Of a DNA stretch of 64,000 bases, positions 1 to 10,679 are shown in pieces; the stretch's first letter is position 1; every line of letters starts with the position of its first letter. Location of the stretch: contig NC_092864.1 of assembly GCF_032062135.1 (NCBI RefSeq), positions 21,567,082 to 21,631,081 on the forward strand. Direction: 5' to 3'. Both the position numbers and the translations under genes were made by a program. The notes under the pieces were generated by a model that worked only from the letters and a program-made list of their open reading frames with translations, was not told the origin of the DNA and ran no database searches. The DNA is from Pyxicephalus adspersus (Eukaryota > Chordata > Amphibia > Anura > Pyxicephalidae).

Positions 1-618
1 GGCCTTTACTGGGTTAGCTTTTAAAAATGTAATGGTTGTTATTTTGCTCGTAAAACGTGTATTTTCTCTGTGTTTTCCTTTGTAACTCTTTTTCCAATCT
101 TCCTTTAGTGTTCTACCATTTTGTTTGCCCGTGGTGAAAGAAGACATAGCAATCATGCTCATAGAGGCCTTGAAAACCACCATTGGCTCTAAAAGATGAA
201 AGTGAAGTAAAGAGGCACTTCATTGCTCATAAAAGCATTTATTGATATATTGATAATGCCGAACTCCATCTGACAACTAAAAGGGCCTTTATGAAAGATT
301 TCTATTGCCATGTGACCTTCCATCCTTGGCGCTTCTTCTTTGATGGATCCATATCAAACACTGGTTCGGTGGATCTTGTTTTTCTCTTTCTCTTCTTGAC
401 CTTTTGACTTGATTTTATTATATAGTATACCTTATTTATTTTTAGAATTCATAGACATTGATATGTAACATGTTACCATGGAAATCATTTTTGGTTTAGA
501 GTTTAAAAAATAGGGCATGAATTGTTGTAGATTGGATTCTCTGTAGAATATTTTACATTTTAACTACAAGCAAACACGTGAGAAACACAAAACACATGAG
601 AATAGCATTTATATTACT
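1..618. other. AT-rich spacer, no gene recognised
   Basis: Ordinary AT-rich DNA with no open frame of note, no tandem repeat and no recognisable transposon ends. Confidence 0.5.
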
Positions 619-626
619 ATCTATCT

Positions 627-892
627 CAGGGTTTCTCTACCTTTTTAACATGGGGGAACCCTTTGAAATAATGTTAAGGTCTTCAGGGGATCCCTGCTAT
701 AAATACTCCACAGATCATAGTACATTATTGTTAAGGTCAGCCTCCTACATTGCTGGGGAGTGGGAAGCTTGCACACTTACAGAGAGCCATACGTATCTTT
801 GGTATCTGGTAAACTCACCTGAGAGGTACAAGTTGCTCATTGTTCAAGGAACCTCTAGTAACCTCTGGAGGAACCCTGGTTGAGAAACACTG
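627..892. mobile_element. hAT-like MITE
   Basis: The ends are inverted copies of each other: CAGGGTTTCTC at the left and GAGAAACACTG at the right. The flanking octamers, ATCTATCT (619-626) and CTCTACCT (893-900), match at 6 of 8 positions, as expected for a decayed 8-bp hAT target duplication. The 101-codon open frame overlapping it is a chance frame inside the repeat. The 266-bp length and lack of coding capacity make it a non-autonomous element. Confidence 0.6.
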
Positions 893-900
893 CTCTACCT

Positions 901-3087
901 AGTTCTTGAATTTTTTATAACCAAGCCAATGAGCACAGCACAATGATGTCACTTTCTTGACCGGCAGTTTAATTACAGAGCTTGGTCAAGAGCCTTCCCC
1001 TAGCCTATTACTTGACAGATACATCCATTCTTCTACTCACTTTGTTGTCTTTTTTGTCAGTATATTATTATCATTATATCGGCATGCCATTCTAACCTCC
1101 AGTGCTGCCCCTTCTATTAGAGTTATCCTCCATCATATAAAGTTAAAACTTTTTCATTTTGGATAGAATGTGGAAGATCTGCCATTCTGGTTTATATTAC
1201 CATATTTTTATTTATCCTCTCTAATGGTCATAGAGATTGTAGAAATGCAAGATGTTTTAGTAACAGGAACAGAAGAACAAAGGAAAACCTGTCCTGGTGA
1301 CACCCATCTTAAGGAAGATAACCCTTTATGTTTGAGGGATCTTTTGTTCCCTACTGTATTTTTGGGACAGAAAGGGAAGGGTAATTATCTTGATGAGACT
1401 GGAAAAAGAACATGGCATGAGACATAACTACTTTCTGTCCAAAAAAAAAAAAAAAAATAATGTACATAGAAAAATGACTCTTTGAATTTGACAATGAGAA
1501 ATATGAGTTGAATTCAACTGATTTTACTTGATAATTAGATCAATTTTGCACCAATTATGCATGTCCACTTTGTTTTCTTAAAAGTAATTGCAAAATATCA
1601 GGAATATCCCCAGTACAAAAATACACTAAGAGATACCTTCCTGGGTTTATGAATATTGAAGGAAAAAGTAGGAAATTCCTGGCATAAGTGCTTAATAAAA
1701 GAATTTACTCATTTTTATTCAGGACAATTTCCATAAACAAACCAAAGCAATAAATACATAAAAGCACAAGCATATTATGGTCACTTTGACAAAAGTTGCT
1801 TGAAATTGGCTAACGTTAATTTGTTCCATTGATACCCTGTAGACCTAGATAGACGTGTGTGCAGTAACAAGCTGTATTGCCAATGCATAGGTATGAGTAC
1901 TTCTATTGACTGGTAATTGTTAGCACCCAAATAATCAACAGCAAATGGGAGTAGCTACCGCTGCCCAATATACACGTACAGGGGTCACAGCCTAACTTTA
2001 GTACAGATTTGGCCATTCTGTAGACAAACCTTTCAGCAACCTACTTGTATTACATATTGATTGCGATTAAGAACCGGAAGAAGCACATCTTCCCAAATTG
2101 TGACAATTACTGAGTTATCTACAGTCCCGCATGGATCTTCTAAACATAGCAATTTCTCCTTTCACTCCTGACAGCTACTTCTTAGTAACATTCATATTTT
2201 ATGCCATTCAGATGAATTATGCAGGCCAGCCACAAAGCAGATTTAATGATATTTTGCTTTTTTTATGCCCATTATGCAACAGAATGAAGTCTTTGAATTA
2301 CATTTCATTTTCTCCTCAAAGCTGCACGGATGGAGATAGTCTCTCCCCTCCCTTAATCCAAAGAAACTATTTTTTTGACAAGCACACTTTGCAAATAAAA
2401 CCTAGTATTGATCTTTTGACGCCCTCCATGCTACAAGACCAGTAAACTTGATTTGAAGTCTTAGAGAGGAGAAAGCCCAGAAATAACAGTGTCAGGGAGC
2501 TGTCAAGGAGAGAGAGGGAGCTTGTCATAGGGTTCCTGTTGTTTAGACCTCACAATCCATTTTTCTGTTGCCTTTAGCTACCACCATTCAATTAGAGAAA
2601 TATTGGTTCTGTCCTATTGTGGTATTACTACTAATAATATGTTGTTTTGACTATGTATTTTAATGAATTTACCTCCTGTGTATAATTTTGAAATTAAATG
2701 TAGTACATAGATTGGTACATATAAATATTAATATTTTTATTATTTTTGTAAAATAAACCAAAGATCTTTAATTAAAAAAAATTTTTATACAGTGCAAAAC
2801 TTTTCCACCTATAAATCATAGTAATTGTACTTGTTCTTCTGACAGTTGACTAATAAAAGTTGCTTAAGTTTTGTTTTCATCCTCCCCTCTCCTCCCGCTG
2901 CTGATTGTGCCATGACCATCCAGCCCATTCATGAGGTCAGTCCCGTTCCTGCCATTTCTATAAGCCTATTAGTGTTTAACAATTATTTGAAAACCAGAAG
3001 ATCTCCAATTAGGTCAAGTAAAACAACGGGCAAATAATAAATGTTAAAAAAAACAATTCTTCCCATTTCCTAGCTGAAGAAAATATA
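901..3087. other. Spacer without recognised gene
   Basis: Several short open frames occur but none shows a domain, a codon pattern or splice support. An A-run lies near 1440-1458. The rest is AT-rich single-copy-looking DNA. Confidence 0.45.
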
Positions 3088-3153
3088 ATGCTTAATGTGT
3101 CAAATCTAACAGAGTTTATTGCAAGTTCTCACAACAGTCCTCTCTCTCTCCAG

Positions 3154-3321
3154 TGCTGGAATGTGGTTGGTAACACATTTAGTATCATCTACAAAGCAGG
3201 GCCAGTGGTGGTCAATGCATTGTACATGATGGCATTTGTGACACGGTTGGTGATAAAACTGGTTGTAGACAAGAAAAATGGCTTCTGGAGACCATTTATC
3301 CCAATCACAGTGGGATGGAAG
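3154..3321 (+). other. Candidate exon (unproven)
   Basis: A pyrimidine-rich run ending in CAG (about 3139-3153) precedes a 168-bp open stretch that ends at AAG|GTAACC, a fair donor site. The frame stays open through all 56 codons and both borders are in phase 0. The predicted peptide starts CWNVVGNTFSIIYKAGPVVV and is hydrophobic in the middle. I do not recognise a family. It could equally be an unlabelled repeat or chance. Confidence 0.15.
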
Positions 3322-3667
3322 GTAACCAGTGGGATCGTGGATTGGGTGAAGCTTCTTTGTAAGATCATTTGCCCGACACGCGCAACACTAATTCTTCATC
3401 AGCTGTGGATGATCTTTTTGTAAACCAATACACTTATAAGAACTGTACTATTGTGATTTACACAGTTTCCCTTTCTTTTATGAAAATGTCCAAACATCCA
3501 TATGAATTGCCACCAATCACATTGAAATGTGCCCTGGGAACTGACAAAGAATAAATGTTTTAAAGTAGACCTATCACCATAATTATTACCTAATATAGAG
3601 GATTAGATAATCCTTCTATATAAAGTAAAAGGTGATTTTTTTTTGTTTGTTTTTTTTGATTTGTTGC

Positions 3668-3672
<5 letters not shown>

Positions 3673-3698
<26 letters not shown>
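3673..3698. repeat. Poly(A) run
   Basis: An uninterrupted run of about 26 A residues, preceded by T-rich sequence. It may be the tail of a retroposon, but no target duplication was found around it. Confidence 0.8.
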
Positions 3699-3699
<1 letters not shown>

Positions 3700-4500
3700 T
3701 AAGCTTCTTCTGTCTTTACCGCAGCAATCGTAAAGACTGAACGAGAGTGCAGAGCCTCCTGTGATACGAATGTAACGAATCCTAAGAGGCTTCAGGCTGA
3801 TCCTTTTTTGCATGCCTGAAGACCAGACATGCAGAGAAGGAGATTTTCAATCAGTGAAAAAAAGGTGCACTTCTTTTTCACAACTACGGCAGGGTACGTC
3901 ACTTGATCTCATGTTTGTGCTTAGTGCAGAATCGGGTGATGTAGCCAGAAGGAAAATAATGGCGGTGTCCAGTGCTTCCTGCACACTGGGACAAAGCAAG
4001 AAACATAGCATGGGACGGTTTGGTAGACAGCTCCAAAGGAAGCACAGGATCTGCAGAAGTAAAGGTAATTGACTTTTTTGTTTTTACTTTAGCTATGCCT
4101 TAAAGTGACTTGACTGTTATAAGGCAATGAAGAAAAGTCTTTGGACCTGACTGTTGACCTGTTCTTTAGATTACCCTTGGTTTGGCAAGTGGATTCTGAT
4201 CTCCAGAATTCACTTTACCTGGCTACATGACCCTATTCCAGTTTATCACCTTGAACTTTCCAGCAAATTAACAACCTTGGCCTTTTGTCTGACTTCTACA
4301 AGACCACTAGTTGCCAACCTTAGCCTGTTCCTGACCTGCGTCTGTTCCAATGATTTTTACCGTTATCAGCTTTGACTGTCAGTGACTTCACCATTAGCCC
4401 TTGTGCTCCTCAAATTCTCTTTCCATTAAAGGTTCACCTAGGCCAGACAGGAAAAAGACGCTTACCAACTCAAACATCTACCAGGTACCTGATTTTGATG
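3699..4500. repeat. Repeat-like region, possible LTR fragment
   Basis: The first half (3700-4070) has CpG-containing sequence and an 86-codon open frame that looks like frog repeat DNA and not a gene. The second half (4140-4440) is C/T-rich with recurring TGACCTG/TGACTT words, similar in style to the LTR-like sequences at 45 and 56 kb. No ends or target duplications could be set. Confidence 0.3.
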
Positions 4501-5029
4501 GAACTGGATTATATTTAGCGGTTTAAAAATGAAATTTCAAGTGGTTTATACATCTGTTACTGTAAACAAAATATTCCTCCCCAGCCCACTTTTATATTAA
4601 CCCTACCATTAATGTCCAATAAGCATTGTCTCATATAGTTAGAAAACAACAAGACACAGTATGAAAAGAAGTAATATATTCCAAAATCCAGCTTCACAAT
4701 GTTGGATCATAAGCCGCTCTAGTTTTGAATCCCCGGCTTGTCTGAAGTACCCATCCTTATTTGTTCAATCGGATTTCATTCTCAGCGGCTTAGAGAGCTA
4801 TTGAGAAAACAAGCCAAGTAATTCCCGGGGGTAGAGACCCTGAAGAAAACAGAATTTTACCATGTTCTTCTATGCAATCCAGCCACCTAGTCAAGACCAG
4901 AAATGAGCTAATTCCAGGCCCTGGCACCAAGAATTATTATTTTTAGAAGAGAACCGTGCAATTACAGATTCTTCTTAAACACATGTTCCTGTAACATCTG
5001 CTGTAACTCTCTCTGCATCCATGCAGGCA

Positions 5030-5350
5030 GTGAGATAACAATTACAAATCAGATGGAATGTTTGACTGAGTCCTGAGTGAACTCAGCGCTCCTAGGAATA
5101 CTGCAGGCCATAAAACAACTGCCAATTAAAAAAGATCAGGGTGAGAGGCGCAGGATTCTGCTCCGGAACACTGAGCCGTAAGAAAGGATTGAGACTGACA
5201 GCAGGATAAATATCACGTGCTGCTAAATCTCCCCACTGTACAGAAAGCAGCCGAGTGATGAGAGTCTGAAGTGCCAACATTTCCTAATGTACATCACACA
5301 GCTGCCATTAATTTGATCCAGTTTCAACGTGTGCAATGCACTTACAGTGA
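5030..5350. other. Conserved-noncoding-like island
   Basis: A repeat-poor stretch of balanced composition with CACGTG-type and TTAAT words, standing out from AT-rich flanks. Regulatory function is only inferred; a cross-species alignment would decide. Confidence 0.25.
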
Positions 5351-6183
5351 TTGGAATGTTCGACGCCCATTAAAGAACATATAGGGAGTGATTTTATTAG
5401 GAAGTTTAGGTTCTTCATTTACCAAATTAATTTATTACCTAGCAAGTTTGAAATTTACTTAGCTTAGTTAATACAGTGAAAATACACTTAATAAAAATAG
5501 GAAAAGCAGGATTTTTCCTTGTACATGATTGACATCAACCAAGTTTTATGAATGTTGCCTTTTTATTTAATAGGCTAATTGAAATATTTATCAGAAATTA
5601 ATATTTCACTTGGTAAGTGAACAGCCTATATTTCTTTAGTAAATCAACCCCATGGCATCAAATAGAATAGTTATTATTAGGTCATTTGCACTATGTGGCT
5701 TTTGTTTATTCTTGTACGCATTTTTGTTATTGTTTGCATTATTTTATTATGGTTTTCAATGGTAAAAATAGTAGGCAATTTGGTTTACAATCAATAATTT
5801 AAAAACAGAATAGAAATCTGATATTCACAAGTAAACCTAAAGTTAAAAAAAAACACATATGCTGCAGAATTAAATTATCACTTCTTTTCCTCATTTTTTT
5901 TAAGTCCCTATAAATACATTTTCATTATTCCAAGTAACCACATCTGTATATTAATATATTGGTGGTCAGATTTCAGCTACATATTGATGACTCCCAACTG
6001 TTGGAAAGAAGAAAGGAGAAACTATTTATACCCAAACACAGGCAAAATAAAACAAACAGCAAAAATAAAGCCTGGCCACTTGGCCTCTAACTCACTGTTA
6101 GATTCCTTTACTAACAATCCAGCCAAAGCTAGTCCTGTGCAGGACTCTAAGGCCCTAACCATACATATTTCCCAACAAAGTCT

Positions 6184-6280
6184 GGGCCTTTACTCACAGT
6201 TCACCTTGGGCCTTTACTCACAGTTCACCTTGGGCCTTTACTCACAGTTCACCTTGGGCCTTTACTCACAGTTCACCTTG
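6184..6280. repeat. 24-bp tandem repeat in the LTR, four units
   Basis: Four almost identical units of GGCCTTTACTCACAGTTCAC plus CTTG in a row. Tandem repeats in the U3 part of an LTR often act as enhancer modules; here that role is inference. The other LTR lacks the array. Confidence 0.9.
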
Positions 6281-6337
6281 GACCTCCTCCCAGCTCACCA
6301 GCCAAGAACAGAGCCACAAGAATAAGCAGGCTGGGAG

Positions 6338-6343
6338 TTTATA
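6338..6343 (-). promoter_or_regulatory. TATA-like box in the LTR
   Basis: Read on the minus strand the LTR contains GGGGATATAAACTCCC, with TATAAA between the 24-bp repeats and the element-side half, in a position suited to a U3 promoter. No transcription start can be seen. Confidence 0.35.
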
Positions 6344-6585
6344 TCCCCAGCCTAATTTCCAGGATGCATTTCAGGTGAAACAATTACACCTGATCATACC
6401 CCGGCCTCTTTAGCTCCCCCACCTGGCCAAGAAGCTCATTGTCGTTCAGCCGGTACTTCAGCACCCTCTTCAGGTCAAAGGGAAAACTATCTGACTAAAC
6501 AGAAAAATACTGTGCGTATAACCTGTATCTGGGGCAAATGTACCTGTCATCCTGGACTAAACCCTGTGATTTCTTTGGCCAGCTG

Positions 6586-7192
6586 TTACATACTCCCCCC
6601 TCTTGTTTCAACTTTAGGGTTGGGACACAGGCTGCCAGGTAAGTATGAACTCTGAGATAAAGCATCAGAATGCCCCATCTGTACACCAGGACGATGCTTG
6701 ACAGTAAAACTAAATTCTTGAAGGGCTAAAAACCATCTATTAACCCTCTTGTTAGTCTCCTTGTTTTGGGCCATCCACTTTAATGGGACATGATCGGTTA
6801 TTAGGAGAAACTGTCTGCCCAGCAGATAGTACCTCAAGGAATCAAGAGCCCACTTCACAGCCAAACATTCTTTTTCAATCGTAGCATAATTTAACTCATG
6901 GGCCTTTACCTTCCGACTGGGGTAAACAATGGGGTGTTCTTCCCCATTTTGAACCTGGGACAGCATTCCTCCTAGTCCAACATCGGACACATCCGTCTGC
7001 ACCAAAAACTCCTGAGAAAAGTCAGGGGAATATAGCACTGGTTCGCTACTCAAAGCCTTCTTTAATGCCCCACAATAGCCAGCGATCCGTGGCCAATTCT
7101 GGATGGCTTCCACTTTCTTTTCCTGAGGATTTATTATTTCTCTTCCAATGTGTATCCCAGGAATTTGGCTTCTTTCAGCCCAATAGCGCACT
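6586..7192 (-). pseudogene. RNase H end of pol
   Basis: This frame runs open for about 200 codons. It starts in the connection segment (EAIQNWPR) and continues into RNase H. The first acidic residue lies in QTDVSD, the second in IEKECLAVKWAL, and the third in ITDHVPLKW, which together are the expected D-E-D pattern for Ty3/Gypsy RNase H. It ends with VNRWFLALQEF and HRPGVQMGHSDALSQ, the usual RNase H tail, and stops inside the polypurine tract region. There is no integrase after it, which fits the Gmr1-like order. Part of the connection is missing: WPRIAGYCGALKKAL is shorter than usual between the two conserved blocks. Confidence 0.85.
6591..6607 (-). other. Polypurine tract
   Basis: On the minus strand the sequence immediately upstream of the 3' LTR is AAGAGGGGGGAGTA, a purine run ending at the LTR start TGTAACA. 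This is the plus-strand primer site expected for an LTR retrotransposon and confirms the minus-strand orientation and the LTR border at 6590. Confidence 0.75.
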
Positions 7193-7671
7193 TTTTAGGG
7201 TTTGCAACAAACCCAGGTTTCCTTAGCACGTTTAGCACTGCCTGAACCTTTACTAAATGCGAGGCTCAATCTACACTATCACCCGCTGGTATGCTGGAAA
7301 GTAGCTGGAGCATTCTGTAGTCCGAAGGGCATATTTCTATACTGGAATGCTCTGTCAGGGGTCACAAAAGCAGTTTTCTCCTTAGCTGACTCAGATAGAG
7401 GGATCTGCCAATATCCTTTGGTGAGATCCAAGGTGGTCATGTATCTAGCCTTCCCCAACCGATCAATCAACTCCTCTATCCGGGGCAAAGGATGGGTGTC
7501 AAACTTTATGTTCTCATTCAGCTTACGGTAATCATTGCAGAATCTCCAGCTTCCATCTGGTTGGGGAACTAACACAATTGGGCTGGACCAATCTCTATTG
7601 GAAGAATTTTCAAGAATTTTTTTAACTTCTTGATGTATTACCTCTAGTCTAGCGTCAGGAATTCGATAGGA
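7193..7671 (-). pseudogene. Reverse transcriptase fragment of pol
   Basis: The frame on the minus strand opens near 7671 with the YRIPDARLEVI and IVLVPQPDGSWRFCNDYRKLN blocks that begin Gypsy reverse transcriptases. It goes on through TTLDLTKGYWQIPL, which carries the first catalytic Asp, and FGLQNAPATFQ. Then it breaks: stops and a short deletion remove the segment that should hold the YxDD active-site motif. Sequence of the downstream part (ending in the NPKKCAIGLKEAKFLG-type block) resumes in another frame near 7250. Enzyme activity is therefore excluded for this copy. Confidence 0.85.
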
Positions 7672-8470
7672 ATTTTCGGTACGGCTTGGGTACCACTAGC
7701 TATTCAATGGTTTCCCACCCACTTTGTGACACCGGATAGAGTAGGTCCTTTTCAATAATAAAGTATGGGAATGACACTCTCTCGTCTGGGTGCACTAGGT
7801 TCCCATGATTTTTTACGGTATTATCCCGGGCTTTAAACAATGTGGGGTTTTTCAATTGCTCTGTAACAAAGTTTTCTCTATGTACCTGTAAGTCAGGGAA
7901 TTCCATGGTTTGCTGGCTTTCCTCCGAAGTTGCCAGTTCTTCCCTAGGGTTAACTGTTTCCACAGACAAAGGAAACCCCAGAGTTCCCCCACAATCATCA
8001 GAGGATTCCTCGGTAGCCTCATGCTCTGAGGATGCCGGTACTGCATGGGGTGGGTGATCCCACAGCTCCCAGAATTTGGGAAAATCCTTCCCAATGATAG
8101 CATCATATGGTAAGTGGGGAACCAATCCCACCTGATGACACAGTTTACCTAGGGAGGTTTCAAAAGACACTGACATCACAGAAAACTCCCTAGTATCGTG
8201 TGGACACATGTTACCCCCCACTGTTTTAAGACAGGAGGTCTCTGTAACAACTAGCTCAGCTTTCACTAGCGTTACCACACTACCTAAGTCTAACAGCTCC
8301 ATAATCGGTTTGGTATTCATAAACATTTTACACCAATATTTTTCATCGACCCGTATAGCAGGGCATGCAATGGTGGCAAAAAGAGACTGTCGTCTGCCAC
8401 TCAGAAAGTGACAGTGCATTGGTTCATCCACCACAGGGCAATTTGCAGCAATATGTGTTTCTTCCCGGTT
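7672..8470 (-). pseudogene. Zinc knuckle, protease and integrase stub
   Basis: A 244-codon open frame (8434 to 7700) with a degraded CCHC zinc knuckle just upstream (THIAANCPVVDEPMHC, first Cys pair lost). The retropepsin-like active site reads ELLDLGSVVTLV, so the usual DSG/DTG is DLG. A second conserved block, AIIGKDFPKFWELW, fits the flap-distal IIG motif. After an acidic linker the frame ends with FPYFIIEKDLLYPVSQ, which matches the stretch just before the HHCC zinc finger of integrase. A stop follows, and within about 25 codons the sequence jumps into reverse transcriptase. The integrase zinc finger and DDE core are missing. Confidence 0.75.
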
Positions 8471-8537
8471 ACTTTTACCTACAGCTGGGGATGGTCTGGT
8501 CTTGGGGTGGAAAGTCCGTGAGTACTGAAGGGAGGTG

Positions 8538-9330
8538 TTAATCTCTAAAAATTAGAGGTGTTAAATTCTCGGCAGCCACGTACCTTTCCACTAGGTCCAC
8601 CAGCTTGTCGGCTGTTGACGGGTCTCCATGGCTCACCCACTTTTGTATGGAAACAGGGAGGAATCTTAGAAACTGGTCCATGACTACCCGTTCCACAATT
8701 TGCAGCCCTGACAACAGCTCTGGTTGTAGCCACTTCCTTGTTAGATGTATCAGTTCATACATCTGGGATCTGGGAGGTTTTCCTACTCGATGGGACGAGT
8801 TATACACCTGTTGGACCCGGACAGCCAGGGTGACACCCAGCTGTGCCAGTATTTCTGCCTTAAGGCAGACATAGTCGCTTGCTTCCGACAGCTCTAGGTC
8901 ATAATAGGCTTTTTTGGACTCTCAAGATAATAGCAGGGCCACTAATCCTGCCCACTCTTGGCAGTTCTTTCAAATGTGGTCAAAAACACCTTCAGGATCA
9001 TCATCCACAGTCATTTTTGGCAATAAATGGCTTACCAGGCAAACTGGCGAATGCCCAGCACCACTCTTGGCGTCAGCCTGCTCTCGTAAAGAGATATCTG
9101 CTGTTTTAGTGCATCGAATTGTTGTTGGTAGCTTTTGTGCTTGTTTTTCCAACAATTCCTTGTGGCAGGCTTCCGCTTTTTCCAGACCTAGCAGCAATTG
9201 TTGGTTAGTATGCTGTTAGTTGGCACTGGCCTGCTGTTGGTTGGCATTTGCCAAAACAAGCTGTTTTAGTATCTCCTCCAGGCTGGCCTTACAAACACCC
9301 TTTTATAAAGCTGCCCACATCCTCCACGAT
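8538..9330 (-). pseudogene. gag with SCAN-like capsid segment
   Basis: Broken into two main frames (9197-8970 and 8807-8538), with remnants between them including the words AYYDLELSEASDY and LKAEILAQLGVTLAV. The best preserved part, about 8760-8560, reads RKWLQPELLSGLQIVERVV followed by MDQFLRFLPVSIQKWV. Its spacing of W-L-P, then a hydrophobic helix, then LP, then WV matches the SCAN domain of vertebrate zinc-finger proteins, which is known to derive from gag of Gmr1-like Gypsy elements. The N-terminal frame (9197-8970) is rich in Gln, Glu and Lys and could be coiled coil. Several stops make it a pseudogene. Confidence 0.8.
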
Positions 9331-9399
9331 ATGTGAGATCGCCTGTAGCAACAGGGGGCGTTTCAAACAGGAAACAGGGCCAGCAGGTTATCCGTGCAA

Positions 9400-9686
9400 C
9401 AATGTTTTTTTTTCACTAATACTATTTACACACAAAAACAGGCAAAATAAAGCAAACAGCAAAAATAAAGCTTAGCCACTTGGCCTCACTGTTAGATTCC
9501 TTTACTAACAATCCAGCCCAACCTAGTGCTGTACAGGACTCCAAGGCCCTAACCATACAGCTTTTCCAACAAAGTCCGAGTCTTTACCGACTAAACAGAA
9601 AAATACTTTGCGTATAACCTGTATCTGGGGCAAATGTACCTGTCATCCTGGACTAAACCCTGTGATTTCTTTGGCCAGCTGTTACA
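9400..9686 (-). repeat. 5' LTR of the Gypsy element, internally deleted
   Basis: Shares 9590-9686 and 9421-9590 with the left LTR but lacks the central 310 bp with the 24-bp repeats and TATA-like box. Without that segment it has no visible promoter. A clear primer-binding site (TGG start) is not visible next to it; the inner border near 9400 is uncertain. Confidence 0.75.
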
Positions 9687-9927
9687 ATATTTATATATAA
9701 TATATAAATTTATATTCTCTCTATGCAAATAATGTAGAGGGTAAGAACAACCAATTGGCCATACAAGACCCTTCTGTGACTCCTTGATTCTCACCTCCCA
9801 ATTTTTCAAATGGACAAGTGGATGTGCATTTCATGCAGTCCTTCCTGAACACTGAAAGTGATGTTTAAGGTCTGTCTAGCTCAACCCATTGGTGCTGGAA
9901 GTTTGCAGAATGCAGACCCACCAGTTA

Positions 9928-10679
9928 NNNNNNNNNNNNNNNNNNNNNNNNNNNNNNNNNNNNNNNNNNNNNNNNNNNNNNNNNNNNNNNNNNNNNNNNN
10001 NNNNNNNNNNNNNNNNNNNNNNNNNNNNNNNNNNNNNNNNNNNNNNNNNNNNNNNNNNNNNNNNNNNNNNNNNNNNNNNNNNNNNNNNNNNNNNNNNNNN
10101 NNNNNNNNNNNNNNNNNNNNNNNNNNNNNNNNNNNNNNNNNNNNNNNNNNNNNNNNNNNNNNNNNNNNNNNNNNNNNNNNNNNNNNNNNNNNNNNNNNNN
10201 NNNNNNNNNNNNNNNNNNNNNNNNNNNNNNNNNNNNNNNNNNNNNNNNNNNNNNNNNNNNNNNNNNNNNNNNNNNNNNNNNNNNNNNNNNNNNNNNNNNN
10301 NNNNNNNNNNNNNNNNNNNNNNNNNNNNNNNNNNNNNNNNNNNNNNNNNNNNNNNNNNNNNNNNNNNNNNNNNNNNNNNNNNNNNNNNNNNNNNNNNNNN
10401 NNNNNNNNNNNNNNNNNNNNNNNNNNNNNNNNNNNNNNNNNNNNNNNNNNNNNNNNNNNNNNNNNNNNNNNNNNNNNNNNNNNNNNNNNNNNNNNNNNNN
10501 NNNNNNNNNNNNNNNNNNNNNNNNNNNNNNNNNNNNNNNNNNNNNNNNNNNNNNNNNNNNNNNNNNNNNNNNNNNNNNNNNNNNNNNNNNNNNNNNNNNN
10601 NNNNNNNNNNNNNNNNNNNNNNNNNNNNNNNNNNNNNNNNNNNNNNNNNNNNNNNNNNNNNNNNNNNNNNNNNNNNNNN
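9928..10679. other. Assembly gap (752 N)
   Basis: Unresolved bases. The open frames that appear to cross it are artefacts. The flanks show no shared repeat unit that would explain the gap. Confidence 1.

Larger units (their letters stand above)
5985..6590 (-). repeat. 3' LTR of the Gypsy element
   Basis: On the minus strand it begins TGTAACAGCTGGCC at 6590. It matches the right-hand LTR over 6494-6590 (nearly identical to 9590-9686) and over about 6021-6190 (similar to 9421-9590). The roughly 310 bp between these blocks exists only here and includes four 24-bp tandem repeats and a TATA-like box. The far end near 5985 is set only by a TG and an AT-rich flank. Confidence 0.8.
5985..9686 (-). 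mobile_element. Ty3/Gypsy retrotransposon, Gmr1-like, degenerate
   Basis: Two LTR copies flank a minus-strand interior that encodes, in order, gag, zinc knuckle, protease, the first part of integrase, reverse transcriptase and RNase H. Finding integrase sequence upstream of reverse transcriptase, together with a SCAN-related gag, is the arrangement of the Gmr1-like lineage; ordinary Gypsy elements carry integrase after RNase H. All frames carry stops, shifts or deletions, and most of integrase is gone, so the copy is dead. The possible 4-bp flank ATAT on both sides (about 5981-5984 and 9687-9690) lies in AT-rich DNA and is weak support for the outer borders. The left border is uncertain by some 40 bp. 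Confidence 0.85.

Noticed and set aside
3390..3420. TTCATCAG with upstream ACGCGC, as a possible further hammerhead core
   Set aside because: The GAAAC box and flanking stems are absent.
7202..9475. Plus-strand open frames across the Gypsy element
   Set aside because: They are antisense to gag, protease and reverse transcriptase, which explain the sequence.
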